A DNA stretch of 41,947 bases. Origin: Limivivens sp034101475 (GTDB lineage: Bacteria; Bacillota; Clostridia; Lachnospirales; Lachnospiraceae). The stretch covers positions 1-41,947 of the forward strand of contig JAXEJQ010000161.1 of assembly GCA_034101475.1 (NCBI GenBank). Direction: 5' to 3'. The number at the start of each line of letters is the position of its first letter. Position 1 is the first letter of the stretch. The translations under genes were made by a program, and so were the position numbers. The notes beneath the pieces were generated by a model. That model worked only from the letters and a program-made list of their open reading frames with translations. It made no database searches and was not told where the DNA came from. Of this stretch, positions 31,797-39,341 are shown one piece after another.

Positions 31797-33215
31797 ATGG
31801 AGAAGAAATTTGAAAAAGGCATCGCTGTGAGAATGCCTGATTATGGAACGGAAATCATGAATATTATCCGGGGAAATGCCTCCCCCAGGGTTTTGTGTGC
31901 ACAGCTGGCTGATTTTCACGAAAAGGACATCGGAGAGGTACTGCCTCACCTGACGGCGGCGGAACGCAGAAAACTGTACTGTATTCTGGATGTAACGGTG
32001 CTTTCCGGCATTTTTGAGTATATGGAGGAGAATGAGGTAAGCCGTTATCTGGAGGAAATGGATCTGAAGAAAGCCTCCGCGATTCTTTCGGATATGGAGA
32101 CGGATGCGGCGGTGGAGGCGCTGCGTGAAATTGATAAGGATAAGCGCAGCCTTCTGATTGAACTCATGGATGAAAAATCCAGAAAAAATATTGCGTTGAT
32201 TGCGTCCTACGATGAAGAGGAAATCGGAAGCCGGATGACTGCGAACTGCATCGTTATCCGGGAAAATTTATCCGTCAGCGAGGCGATGGCTGCATTGATT
32301 GAGCAGGCTTCCCAGAATGACAACATTTCTACGATTTTTGTTGTGGAGGAATCCGGTTCCTTTTACGGAGCCATTGATTTGAGGGAGCTGATTACGGCAG
32401 GGCGCGGGCTGGAGCTGAGTGATCTGATTATGACCTCCTATCCGTATGTGTACGGCCATGAGAGTATTGATGACTGTATCGAAAAACTGAAGGATTATTC
32501 GGAAAATTCCATTCCGGTACTGGATAACAGCAATCATCTGCTGGGCGTGATTACCTCTCAGAGCGTGATTGAGGTGCTGGATGACGAAATGGGAGAGGAT
32601 TATGCGAAACTGGCAGGTCTGACGGCGGAGGAGGATCTGAAGGAGCCCCTGAAGGAGAGCATGAAAAAACGTCTTCCCTGGCTGCTGGTGCTTTTGGGGC
32701 TGGGTATGGCGGTTTCTTCTGTCGTGGGTGTTTTTGAACAGGTTGTTTCCCGGCTGACTCTGATTATGTGCTTTCAGTCGCTGATTCTGGACATGGCGGG
32801 AAATGTGGGTACTCAGTCTCTGGCAGTCACCATCCGGGTGCTGATGGATGAGTCGCTGACTGCCCGTCAGAAGCTGGGACTTGTGGGCAAAGAAGTCCGG
32901 GTGGGCTTTTGCAACGGCCTGATTCTGGGCTTTTCCTCCTTCGCACTGATCGGGCTCTATATTCTGGCCTTTAAAGGAAAGGCTCTGCCGGTTTCCTTTG
33001 GAATATCCGGCTGCATCGGTCTTTCCCTCCTTCTGGCCATGGTGATTTCCAGTGCGGTGGGAACTCTGATCCCTCTGTTTTTCAAAAAGATCCGGATTGA
33101 TCCGGCGGTGGCCTCCGGTCCGCTGATCACCACCATCAACGATCTGGTTGCGGTGCTGTCCTATTATGGACTGAGCTGGTTTCTGCTTCTTCGGGTTCTG
33201 AAGCTGGGAGCCTGA
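31797..33215 (+). CDS. mgtE: Magnesium transporter MgtE
   Basis: Mg2+ channel-type transporter. The 472-residue product starts at ATG 31797 after AAGGAGG. It has a cytosolic N-domain (~20-125, with HLTAAERRKLYCIL and superhelical repeats), two CBS domains (~130-250; YGAIDLRELI and LLGVITSQSVIEVL) that sense Mg2+, then five membrane helices from residue ~290 onward. In the pore region QSLILDMAGNVGTQSLAVTIR carries the conserved aspartate and the GNxGTQ motif. By family knowledge Mg2+ binding to the cytosolic domains closes the pore. It has its own promoter and long leader. Confidence 0.95.
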   Translation: MEKKFEKGIAVRMPDYGTEIMNIIRGNASPRVLCAQLADFHEKDIGEVLPHLTAAERRKLYCILDVTVLSGIFEYMEENEVSRYLEEMDLKKASAILSDMETDAAVEALREIDKDKRSLLIELMDEKSRKNIALIASYDEEEIGSRMTANCIVIRENLSVSEAMAALIEQASQNDNISTIFVVEESGSFYGAIDLRELITAGRGLELSDLIMTSYPYVYGHESIDDCIEKLKDYSENSIPVLDNSNHLLGVITSQSVIEVLDDEMGEDYAKLAGLTAEEDLKEPLKESMKKRLPWLLVLLGLGMAVSSVVGVFEQVVSRLTLIMCFQSLILDMAGNVGTQSLAVTIRVLMDESLTARQKLGLVGKEVRVGFCNGLILGFSSFALIGLYILAFKGKALPVSFGISGCIGLSLLLAMVISSAVGTLIPLFFKKIRIDPAVASGPLITTINDLVAVLSYYGLSWFLLLRVLKLGA

Positions 33216-33290
33216 GAGTGCGAAGCACGGAAAAATCGACGAAAACATTCGCAATTCGCTCATGTCCATGGGATCCCTTGGCTCATAAAA
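33216..33290. repeat. Degenerate repeat mosaic after mgtE
   Basis: 33218-33240 is an inverted match to 23834-23856 (GTGCGAAGCACGG with flanking AAAAATCGAC). 33241-33263 is identical to 23301-23323. CATGTCCAT...TCCCTTGGCTCAT (33262-33287) is a shortened form of the B-type hairpin repeat. No gene is present. Confidence 0.7.
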
Positions 33291-33472
33291 TGATGTTGGG
33301 GTCAAAAGATGCCATACGGATTGTTCCGTGCTTCGCACTCCCACAATCCTGCCCAGTATTCGGATATCGTGGGACATTCGTCCCACTTTTATCCGCATAT
33401 TGGGGCGGGTCAATCAGTCATAAAATCACTTATGCGCAACATCGTGGTTTATGACTTTTGACCCTGGCATCA
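33291..33472 (+). repeat. Three-hairpin repeat element, copy 1 (MITE-like)
   Basis: Starts TGATGTTGGGGTCAAAAG and ends with the complement of TGATGCCAGGGTCAAAAG, so it has ~18-bp terminal inverted repeats. It is about 182 bp long and contains three successive stem-loops: GGATTGT..ACAATCC style around GTGCTTCGCAC, a central GTGGGAC-ATTC-GTCCCAC palindrome, and one around ATCACTTATGCGCAA. A near-identical inverted copy lies at 41461-41644, with about a dozen differences by eye. Flanks ATAAAA occur on both sides, a possible target duplication. No ORF. Confidence 0.85.
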
Positions 33473-33483
33473 TAAAACAGAAC

Positions 33484-33512
33484 TTGCCAGCTTTTCCATA
33501 ATTTGCTATGCT
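33484..33512 (+). promoter_or_regulatory. Promoter of the LacI-type regulator gene
   Basis: TTGCCA (33484-33489) and TATGCT (33507-33512) with a 17-base spacer, starting 11 bases after the repeat element ends. Confidence 0.7.
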
Positions 33513-33613
33513 ATACGGAAAAGTGCAGGCGTTTTTAGCTGCGGAGCAGATATTCGGTGATGAGCAGACATCAAAACGGATTTGGAATATCTGCCGGACG
33601 ATGGGGAAGATTT

Positions 33614-34621
33614 ATGCAGGAGAAGGAAAAAAAGATTACTACGCTGGACGATGTGGCCAGAGAGCTTGGGGTGAGCAAAACAACGGTTTCCAGGGCGATT
33701 TCGGGGAAAGGACGCATCAGCAGGGAAACCAGAGAAAAGGTTCAGCGGTTTGTTGAAGAACATGATTATCGGCCAAGTGCCGTGGCAAAGGGACTGGCCC
33801 AGAAGAAAACGTATAACCTGGGGCTGATTCTTCCCGGGGATTATAAGGCCACGGAGTTTCCTTTTTTCAGGGATTGTATGAACGGAATCTGTGAAGTGGC
33901 TTCGGATAATGACTATGACATTCTGATTTCCATGGTCAATGGGGAGGATCTGAGCCAGATTCAGAGGATGGTGATTAACCGGAAGGTGGATGGCATGATT
34001 CTGAGCAGAGCGGTGGAAAAGTCCGCCGCGCAGAAATATCTGAAGGAAAATGGTGTTCCCTTTGTTGTGATCGGACCCAATGAGGATCCGGATACGGTTT
34101 CTGTGGATAATGAAAACCGGGAAGCCTGTGAAGAGCTGACGGAGATAATTCTGATGAAAGGAATTCACAGAATTGCCCTCTTGGGAGGCAGGGAATCCTA
34201 TGGAGTGACCAGAAGCCGGTATCAGGGATTTCTGGAGGCGCATAAAAAGCTGGGAATTCAGGCTGAAAAATCGTTGATTATGATGAATATTGACAATCGG
34301 ATTCAGGCTGGAAAAGCGGTGGAACGGGCGCTGGAGGCCAGGGCAGGAGGAATTTTGTGCATGGATGATTTTATCTGCGATCTGACGCTTCAGTGCCTTC
34401 GGGAAAGGCAGATTCAGATTCCGAAGGAGCTGAAGATTGCCAGCTTTTACGAGAGCGATCGGCTTGAGTACAATCATCCGCCGATCACCGGCATTCGATT
34501 TGATACGATCCGTCTGGGAAAGAATGCATGCCGAAAGCTTTTGCGGCTTTTGGGCGAGAATCCGGAAGAGGAAGAACAGCCCTCCGGTTATCAGGTAATT
34601 CTGAGGGAATCTACGAAATAG
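33614..34621 (+). CDS. LacI-family transcriptional regulator
   Basis: Sugar-responsive DNA-binding protein expected to control the adjacent galactoside operon. I chose ATG 33614 (GGGGAAG upstream), which gives 335 residues and puts the helix-turn-helix at the usual place: TLDDVARELGVSKTTVSRAI at residues ~9-28, then the hinge region. The longer frame from 33557 would add 19 non-family residues. The remainder is the periplasmic-binding-protein-like effector domain (YNLGLILPGDYKATEFPFF through TGIRFDTIRLGKNAC). The effector is likely a galactoside, by neighbourhood only. Candidate operators TTGCGCAA lie in its terminator and in the next promoter. Confidence 0.93.
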   Translation: MQEKEKKITTLDDVARELGVSKTTVSRAISGKGRISRETREKVQRFVEEHDYRPSAVAKGLAQKKTYNLGLILPGDYKATEFPFFRDCMNGICEVASDNDYDILISMVNGEDLSQIQRMVINRKVDGMILSRAVEKSAAQKYLKENGVPFVVIGPNEDPDTVSVDNENREACEELTEIILMKGIHRIALLGGRESYGVTRSRYQGFLEAHKKLGIQAEKSLIMMNIDNRIQAGKAVERALEARAGGILCMDDFICDLTLQCLRERQIQIPKELKIASFYESDRLEYNHPPITGIRFDTIRLGKNACRKLLRLLGENPEEEEQPSGYQVILRESTK

Positions 34622-34670
34622 AAAAAGGTTTCAATTTTCCAATCCGCGGTGGATGGTAAATATCCGGATG

Positions 34671-34707
34671 AAATTGCGCAACAAACTTTTGAGTTGCGCA
34701 ATTTTTT
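34671..34707 (+). terminator. Terminator of the regulator gene, built from two operator-like palindromes
   Basis: AATTGCGCAAC (34672-34682) and GTTGCGCAATT (34693-34703) form an 11-bp perfect stem with a 10-base loop and a T-run to 34707. Each arm contains the self-complementary TTGCGCAA (34674-34681 and 34694-34701), 20 bases apart. A one-mismatch site TTGTGCAA follows at 34706-34713. Confidence 0.85.
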
Positions 34708-34754
34708 GTGCAATTCATGGAAAATGAGAGAGACGATTTTTGGATAATGCATAA

Positions 34755-34783
34755 TTGACAAAGAAAAAAAGAGAGGATATACT
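34755..34783 (+). promoter_or_regulatory. Promoter of the galactoside uptake operon
   Basis: TTGACA (34755-34760) and TATACT (34778-34783), 17-base spacer, a near-consensus sigma-A promoter. Transcription should start near 34790. Confidence 0.9.
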
Positions 34784-34798
34784 TAAAATATAAACAAC

Positions 34799-34815
34799 CG
34801 ATTGCGCAACGGGTT
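34799..34815 (+). promoter_or_regulatory. Candidate LacI-type operator
   Basis: TTGCGCAA at 34802-34809, within CGATTGCGCAACGGGTTGC, lies just downstream of the predicted transcription start. The C-G centred palindrome is the usual form for LacI-family sites. It is 108 bases from the second copy in the upstream terminator, so repression by looping is possible. Confidence 0.65.
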
Positions 34816-34854
34816 GCTGAAACATGAAAAAATTTCATCAGGAGGCAGAGAATT

Positions 34855-36114
34855 ATGAAATTGAATAAAAAAGTGCTGGCATCTGTGATGGCGGCAGCGA
34901 TGGCCCTTTCTTCATCTGTTTGGGTAAGCGCGGAAGGCGAAACCATTGAACTGACTGTATGGGGAGCCGAAGAAGATCAGGCGTTATTACAGGAACTGGT
35001 ATCCAAATTTGAAGAAACCTATCCGGATCAGAAATTTGATATTCAGATCGGTGTAGAATCCGAATCCACTGCGAAGGATACGATTCTGACCGATGTGGAA
35101 GCAGCTGCAGATATTTATTCCTTTGCAAGTGACCAGCTGAATGACCTGGTAAACGCCGGTGCACTGGCAAATCTGGAAGAAGTAGGAGCAGCCCTTCAGG
35201 TAGCAGGAAGATCTCTGGATGATGTAAAGAGCGAAAATGTGGAAGCTTCCATTGAAGCAGCTTCTGTTGACGGAAGTCTGTATGCCTTCCCGAGAGCCGG
35301 GGATAATGGATATTTCCTGTATTATGATTCCTCCATTCTGTCCGAAGAAGATGTGGCATCCTGGGACAGCCTGCTGGCAGCGGCAGAAGCCAACGGAAAG
35401 AAAGTGGGCATGACCTTTGCTTCCGGATGGTATAACGCATCCTTCTTCTACGGCGCAGGTTTTTCCACTGGCCTGAATGAGGACGGAACCACCGCGATCG
35501 ACTGGAACGGAACCAGCCCGGACGGCTATACCGGCGTTCAGGTTGTACAGGCGATGCTGAATATTGCAGGAAATGCTTCCTTTATGGCTGTTGCAGACGG
35601 TGATATGTCCAATCAGCTGGCCACCGGCGAGCTGTGTGCATGTGTTTCCGGTACCTGGGATGCGATCACCGCACAGAAGGTATACGGTGATGGTTATGCA
35701 GCTACCAAGCTGCCTACCTACACCATCGGAGATACGCAGGTGCAGCAGGGCTCTGTAGCAGGCTTTAAATTTGTCGGCGTCAATGGTTACTCGGAGAATG
35801 CAGGCTGGGCAGTGGTTCTGGCAGATTACCTTACCAATGAAGCGGCACAGCAGGAATACTTCAATCAGCGTGAGAGCGGCCCCACCAACAACAATATCAT
35901 CAATTCTGATGAGGTAAGTGCCAATATTGCCATCGCGGCTCTGGCTGAGCAGTCCGCATACAGCAAGACTCAGCTGGTAGGCGGAAAATACTGGGATCCG
36001 ACAGCAACCCTCGGTGAACTGATTGCACAGGGCGGCGTTGCGGCAGACGATGAGGCAGCAATCCAGGAAACACTGGATAACCTGGTAGAAGGTGTTACTG
36101 CACCGGTAGAATAA
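34855..36114 (+). CDS. ABC transporter sugar-binding protein (MalE-like, family 1)
   Basis: Extracellular sugar receptor of a carbohydrate ABC importer. The 419 residues start with a signal peptide (KLNKKVLASVMAAAMALSSS, cleavage near VSA-EG). The mature part opens with IELTVWGAEEDQALLQELV and has the family YYDSSILSEEDVASWD and SGTWDA segments. The signal peptide has no lipobox cysteine, unusual for a Gram-positive binding protein. AGGAGGCAG precedes the ATG. Position before two MalF/MalG-type permeases and a GH42 enzyme makes beta-galactosides or galacto-oligosaccharides the likely ligand; this is inference. A hairpin follows the gene. Confidence 0.92.
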   Translation: MKLNKKVLASVMAAAMALSSSVWVSAEGETIELTVWGAEEDQALLQELVSKFEETYPDQKFDIQIGVESESTAKDTILTDVEAAADIYSFASDQLNDLVNAGALANLEEVGAALQVAGRSLDDVKSENVEASIEAASVDGSLYAFPRAGDNGYFLYYDSSILSEEDVASWDSLLAAAEANGKKVGMTFASGWYNASFFYGAGFSTGLNEDGTTAIDWNGTSPDGYTGVQVVQAMLNIAGNASFMAVADGDMSNQLATGELCACVSGTWDAITAQKVYGDGYAATKLPTYTIGDTQVQQGSVAGFKFVGVNGYSENAGWAVVLADYLTNEAAQQEYFNQRESGPTNNNIINSDEVSANIAIAALAEQSAYSKTQLVGGKYWDPTATLGELIAQGGVAADDEAAIQETLDNLVEGVTAPVE

Positions 36115-36137
36115 TCCTTTCCTTGGGAAAGGATGTT

Positions 36138-36169
36138 GGCCCATATGCGTCTGCATATGGGCCGTTTTT
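36138..36169 (+). terminator. Intercistronic terminator-like hairpin
   Basis: GGCCCATATGC (36138-36148) pairs perfectly with GCATATGGGCC (36153-36163) across GTCT, followed by GTTTTT. It lies between the binding-protein gene and the permease genes, where partial termination commonly gives an excess of binding protein over permeases. Confidence 0.85.
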
Positions 36170-36204
36170 CACCGAAATTGGATTTTTCCTACAGGAGGAA
36201 AGAG

Positions 36205-37665
36205 ATGGAAAAACAGGAAAAAAATTCTGCCGCTGCGGCAGTGGGCAGTTTCTTCCGGGTCATTGGCGGCTTTTTCTCTGAATTCGGAAACGCGGTGGCA
36301 AAGGGAGATGCCTTTGTAAAATTATCACTGATCTGGATGGGAGCAGGCTATGCGAAGCGGAAGCAGTATGCCAAAGCTGTGATCATGACTCTGGTGGAGA
36401 TCGCGATTCTGGTATTTACGTTCAGATTTGCCATGGAGTATGTGCCGAAATTCGGTACCCTGGGAACGGTTCAGATGGAAAAGGTTTTCAACATGGAAAC
36501 CATGAAGACGGAATTCAACGATTACGACAATTCTTTTACGATTCTGCTGTTTTCTCTGTTCAGCTTTGTCGTATGGTTTGCGTCTTTTGTGGTCTGGATG
36601 CGGAATGTGGTCAACGTCTATCAGCTTCAGAAAATGGCAGAGGAAGGAAAGCATATCAGAACTTTCCGGGAAGACCTGCATTCTTATGTGGAAGAAAAAT
36701 TCCATATCACGCTGCTGACGCTTCCGGTTCTGGGCGTCACGATTTTTACACTGATCCCGATTCTGCTTCTGATTTTTGTGGCCTTTACTAACTATGACCA
36801 GAATCATATGCCGCCGACCAGTCTGTTCAGCTGGGTAGGCCTGAACAACTTCTTAAGCCTGTTCGGTGGAGGCGGGCTTACGGTGACCTTCGGATATGCC
36901 TTTGTACGGGTTCTGGGATGGACCCTGGTCTGGGCATTCTTTGCCACGCTGACCACCTATATCGGCGGTATTCTGCTGTCTCTGCTTCTGAACAGCAAAA
37001 AAACCAGAATGCCGAAGCTGTGGCGTACGCTGTTTATTGTTACCATTGCAGTACCGCAGTTTGTATCGCTGCTGCTGGTGCGGAACTTTTTCTCAAACGG
37101 CGGGATTGTCAATACCATCTGCAGCAACATCGGTCTCACGGGCTTCCTGCGGGATATCGGCCTGGTGTCCACCAGCTATATTCCCTTCCTGTCCGCTCCG
37201 GGTTGGGCACATGTGATGATCATTCTGATCAACGTTTGGATCGGTGTTCCCTATCAGATGTTGATTGCAACCGGTGTTCTGATGAATCTGCCTTCGGATC
37301 AGCTGGAGAGTGCCCGGGTGGACGGTGCCACGCCTTTCCAGATTTTCAGGAAAATCACCATGCCGTATCTGCTTTTCGTAACGGGTCCTGCGCTGGTGAC
37401 GGATTTTGTAAAGAATATCAATAACTTCAACGTGATTTATCTGCTTACCGAGAACGTTTACGTTACCACAAACCAGGCCATGGCAAACTCCCAGGCAAAG
37501 GAAGTGGATCTGCTGGTAACCTGGCTGTTCCGTCTGACACAGGATTATTACAATTATAAGATGGCATCGGCAATCGGTATTGTGGTATTTATCATTTGTT
37601 CGGTGTTTACGCTGATTGCGTTTAACCGCATGATCAAAGGTGACAGGGAGGGAACGTATCAATAA
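36205..37665 (+). CDS. Sugar ABC transporter permease, MalF type
   Basis: First membrane subunit of the galactoside importer, 486 residues. The start at ATG 36205 has AGGAGGAAAG 5-10 bases upstream; the frame extends upstream through the hairpin and is not coding there. It has a long N-terminal extension (~residues 1-165) with two extra membrane segments (near 55-75 and 105-130) before the standard six-helix core. The EAA loop that contacts the ATPase is at LESARVDGATPFQIFRKITMP. The stop overlaps the next start (TAATG). No ATP-binding subunit is encoded in the locus, so a shared MsmK/UgpC-type ATPase elsewhere is expected. Confidence 0.93.
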   Translation: MEKQEKNSAAAAVGSFFRVIGGFFSEFGNAVAKGDAFVKLSLIWMGAGYAKRKQYAKAVIMTLVEIAILVFTFRFAMEYVPKFGTLGTVQMEKVFNMETMKTEFNDYDNSFTILLFSLFSFVVWFASFVVWMRNVVNVYQLQKMAEEGKHIRTFREDLHSYVEEKFHITLLTLPVLGVTIFTLIPILLLIFVAFTNYDQNHMPPTSLFSWVGLNNFLSLFGGGGLTVTFGYAFVRVLGWTLVWAFFATLTTYIGGILLSLLLNSKKTRMPKLWRTLFIVTIAVPQFVSLLLVRNFFSNGGIVNTICSNIGLTGFLRDIGLVSTSYIPFLSAPGWAHVMIILINVWIGVPYQMLIATGVLMNLPSDQLESARVDGATPFQIFRKITMPYLLFVTGPALVTDFVKNINNFNVIYLLTENVYVTTNQAMANSQAKEVDLLVTWLFRLTQDYYNYKMASAIGIVVFIICSVFTLIAFNRMIKGDREGTYQ

Positions 37666-38519
37666 TGAAGAAAATGAAAAGTAATCGGACGTCAAGTATT
37701 GTACTGCACAATCTGCTGATTGCCGTGCTGGCCCTGATCTGGCTGATCCCCATTGTCTGGCTGGTCTGCACTTCCTTCAGCTCTTACTCGGGAATGAATA
37801 CCAATACCTTTTTCCCGGAGGAATGGAGCATTGTCAACTATGTAAAACTGTTCCATCCTGATACGGTTGCGCAGTTTCCTCAGTGGTTTCTCAATACGTT
37901 CATCATTGCCTGCTTTACCTGTGTAATTTCCACCATGTTTGTGCTGATGGTGGCTTATGCCACTTCCGTGATGCGGTTTAAGATGCGGAAGCCCCTGATG
38001 AACATTGCGGTTATTCTGAACCTTTTTCCGGGCATGCTGGCCATGATCGCTGTGTATTTCACGCTGAAATCCTTCAATCTGACCAACAGCTATGTGGGTC
38101 TGATCATGGTTTACTCTGCGTCTTCCGGTCTGGGCTACCTGATTGCAAAGGGCTTTTTCGACACCGTTCCAAGAGCGCTGTGTGAGGCTGCCAGAATCGA
38201 CGGCTGTACGGAAGCCAGAATTTTCTTCCAGATGGTGCTTCCCATGAGCCGCCCCATTGTGGTGTATACGGTAATCAGCAGCTTCCTGGTGCCCTGGATG
38301 GATTTCGTTTATGCGAAAATGATTCTGAACGCCGGAATTTCTTCGAAATATACGGTGGCGATCGGATTGTTCAAGATGCTGGACAAGAGTCTGATTAATA
38401 CGTACTTTACCCAGTTCTGTGCCGGCGGTGTTCTGGTTTCCATTCCGATTTCCGTATTGTTTATTATCATGCAGAAATTCTATGTGGAAGGCATTACCGG
38501 AGGTGCGGTAAAAGGTTAA
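37665..38519 (+). CDS. Sugar ABC transporter permease, MalG type
   Basis: Second membrane subunit of the galactoside importer, 284 residues with six hydrophobic helices, the first at ~18-40. The EAA loop is RALCEAARIDGCTEARIFFQ. The C-terminus ends in FYVEGITGGAVKG, the usual G-A-V-K-G ending of this family. It overlaps the MalF-type gene by one base and is followed 23 bases later by the TraX-like gene. Confidence 0.95.
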   Translation: MKKMKSNRTSSIVLHNLLIAVLALIWLIPIVWLVCTSFSSYSGMNTNTFFPEEWSIVNYVKLFHPDTVAQFPQWFLNTFIIACFTCVISTMFVLMVAYATSVMRFKMRKPLMNIAVILNLFPGMLAMIAVYFTLKSFNLTNSYVGLIMVYSASSGLGYLIAKGFFDTVPRALCEAARIDGCTEARIFFQMVLPMSRPIVVYTVISSFLVPWMDFVYAKMILNAGISSKYTVAIGLFKMLDKSLINTYFTQFCAGGVLVSIPISVLFIIMQKFYVEGITGGAVKG

Positions 38520-38542
38520 TAAGGAGTTGTCAGGAGCAGATT

Positions 38543-39319
38543 ATGAGTACAGCGATGGGAAGAAAGCCGGTTGTCTGGAAGATGCCGGATATTACGGCAG
38601 ACGGACTGAAACTGTTTGCCTGTGTGACAATGCTGATCCATACGGTTGGCGTTGCCGTGATTCAAAATGGAATGATTCATCTGGATCGATATACGACGGA
38701 GGGACTTTCGGCAGCTATGGCGGAGGATTCCCATCTGATGCTGCTGGCAGGCCTTGGCTCGGCAGCTCAGCTGATTGGCGGCCTGGCGGTTCCGGTTTTT
38801 GCGTTCCTGCTGGTGGAGGGCTTTCGGAATACTTCCAGCTTCCGGAGATATCTGCTGACCATGCTGGCTTTTGCGCTGCTCAGTGAGGTGCCCTACGATT
38901 TGGCCGTTCAGCAGAAGCTGGTGGATTTTTCCAGTCAGAATGCGCTGGTGACCATGGTCATCTGTCTTCTGATGCTCTATTCCCTGAGCATGGGAAAGCA
39001 GGTTCCGGGAATGACCGGGAAGCTGGTCCGGTTTCTGATTGTGCTGGGAGCAGTGATCTGGGTCAGTCTGTTCCGGGCAGAATTTGGCCTGTGTATGGTT
39101 CTTCTTACGGCAATTTTTTATCTTTTCTATACCAAAAATGTGTTAAAGACGATTCTGGGAATTCTGGTCAGTCTGCTGTATGTGACAGGGCCGGTTTCCT
39201 TTTACGGAATCTGGTGTTATAATGGGGTGCGCAAAGACAGGCTTCCCAAGTATGTGTATTATGCGTTTTATCCGCTGCACCTTCTGATACTGGGAATTGC
39301 TGCAAAATGGATCGGATAA
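38543..39319 (+). CDS. TraX-family integral membrane protein
   Basis: A 258-residue membrane protein of the TraX family; the founding member acetylates F-pilin, and many chromosomal homologues in Firmicutes have no known role. Family marks are DGLKLFACVTMLIHTVG near the start, RKDRLPKYVYYAFYPLHLLILG at the end, and about seven to eight hydrophobic helices. AGGAGTTGTCAGGAG lies upstream of ATG 38543. Its place between the permeases and the beta-galactosidase suggests it could be an acyltransferase or deacetylase-type partner acting on imported or surface glycans, but nothing in the sequence proves this. Confidence 0.82.
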   Translation: MSTAMGRKPVVWKMPDITADGLKLFACVTMLIHTVGVAVIQNGMIHLDRYTTEGLSAAMAEDSHLMLLAGLGSAAQLIGGLAVPVFAFLLVEGFRNTSSFRRYLLTMLAFALLSEVPYDLAVQQKLVDFSSQNALVTMVICLLMLYSLSMGKQVPGMTGKLVRFLIVLGAVIWVSLFRAEFGLCMVLLTAIFYLFYTKNVLKTILGILVSLLYVTGPVSFYGIWCYNGVRKDRLPKYVYYAFYPLHLLILGIAAKWIG

Positions 39320-39341
39320 AACAGGAGAGGAGACCGAACAA

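Noticed and set aside
31558..31830. A 90-codon ORF overlapping the mgtE start
   Set aside because: No ribosome binding site, no recognisable product, and it runs into mgtE in another frame.
33291..33472. The three-hairpin element as an IS200/IS605 end belonging to the TnpB gene
   Set aside because: The element has true terminal inverted repeats and possible target duplications, which IS200/IS605 elements lack; the link to TnpB is only proximity.
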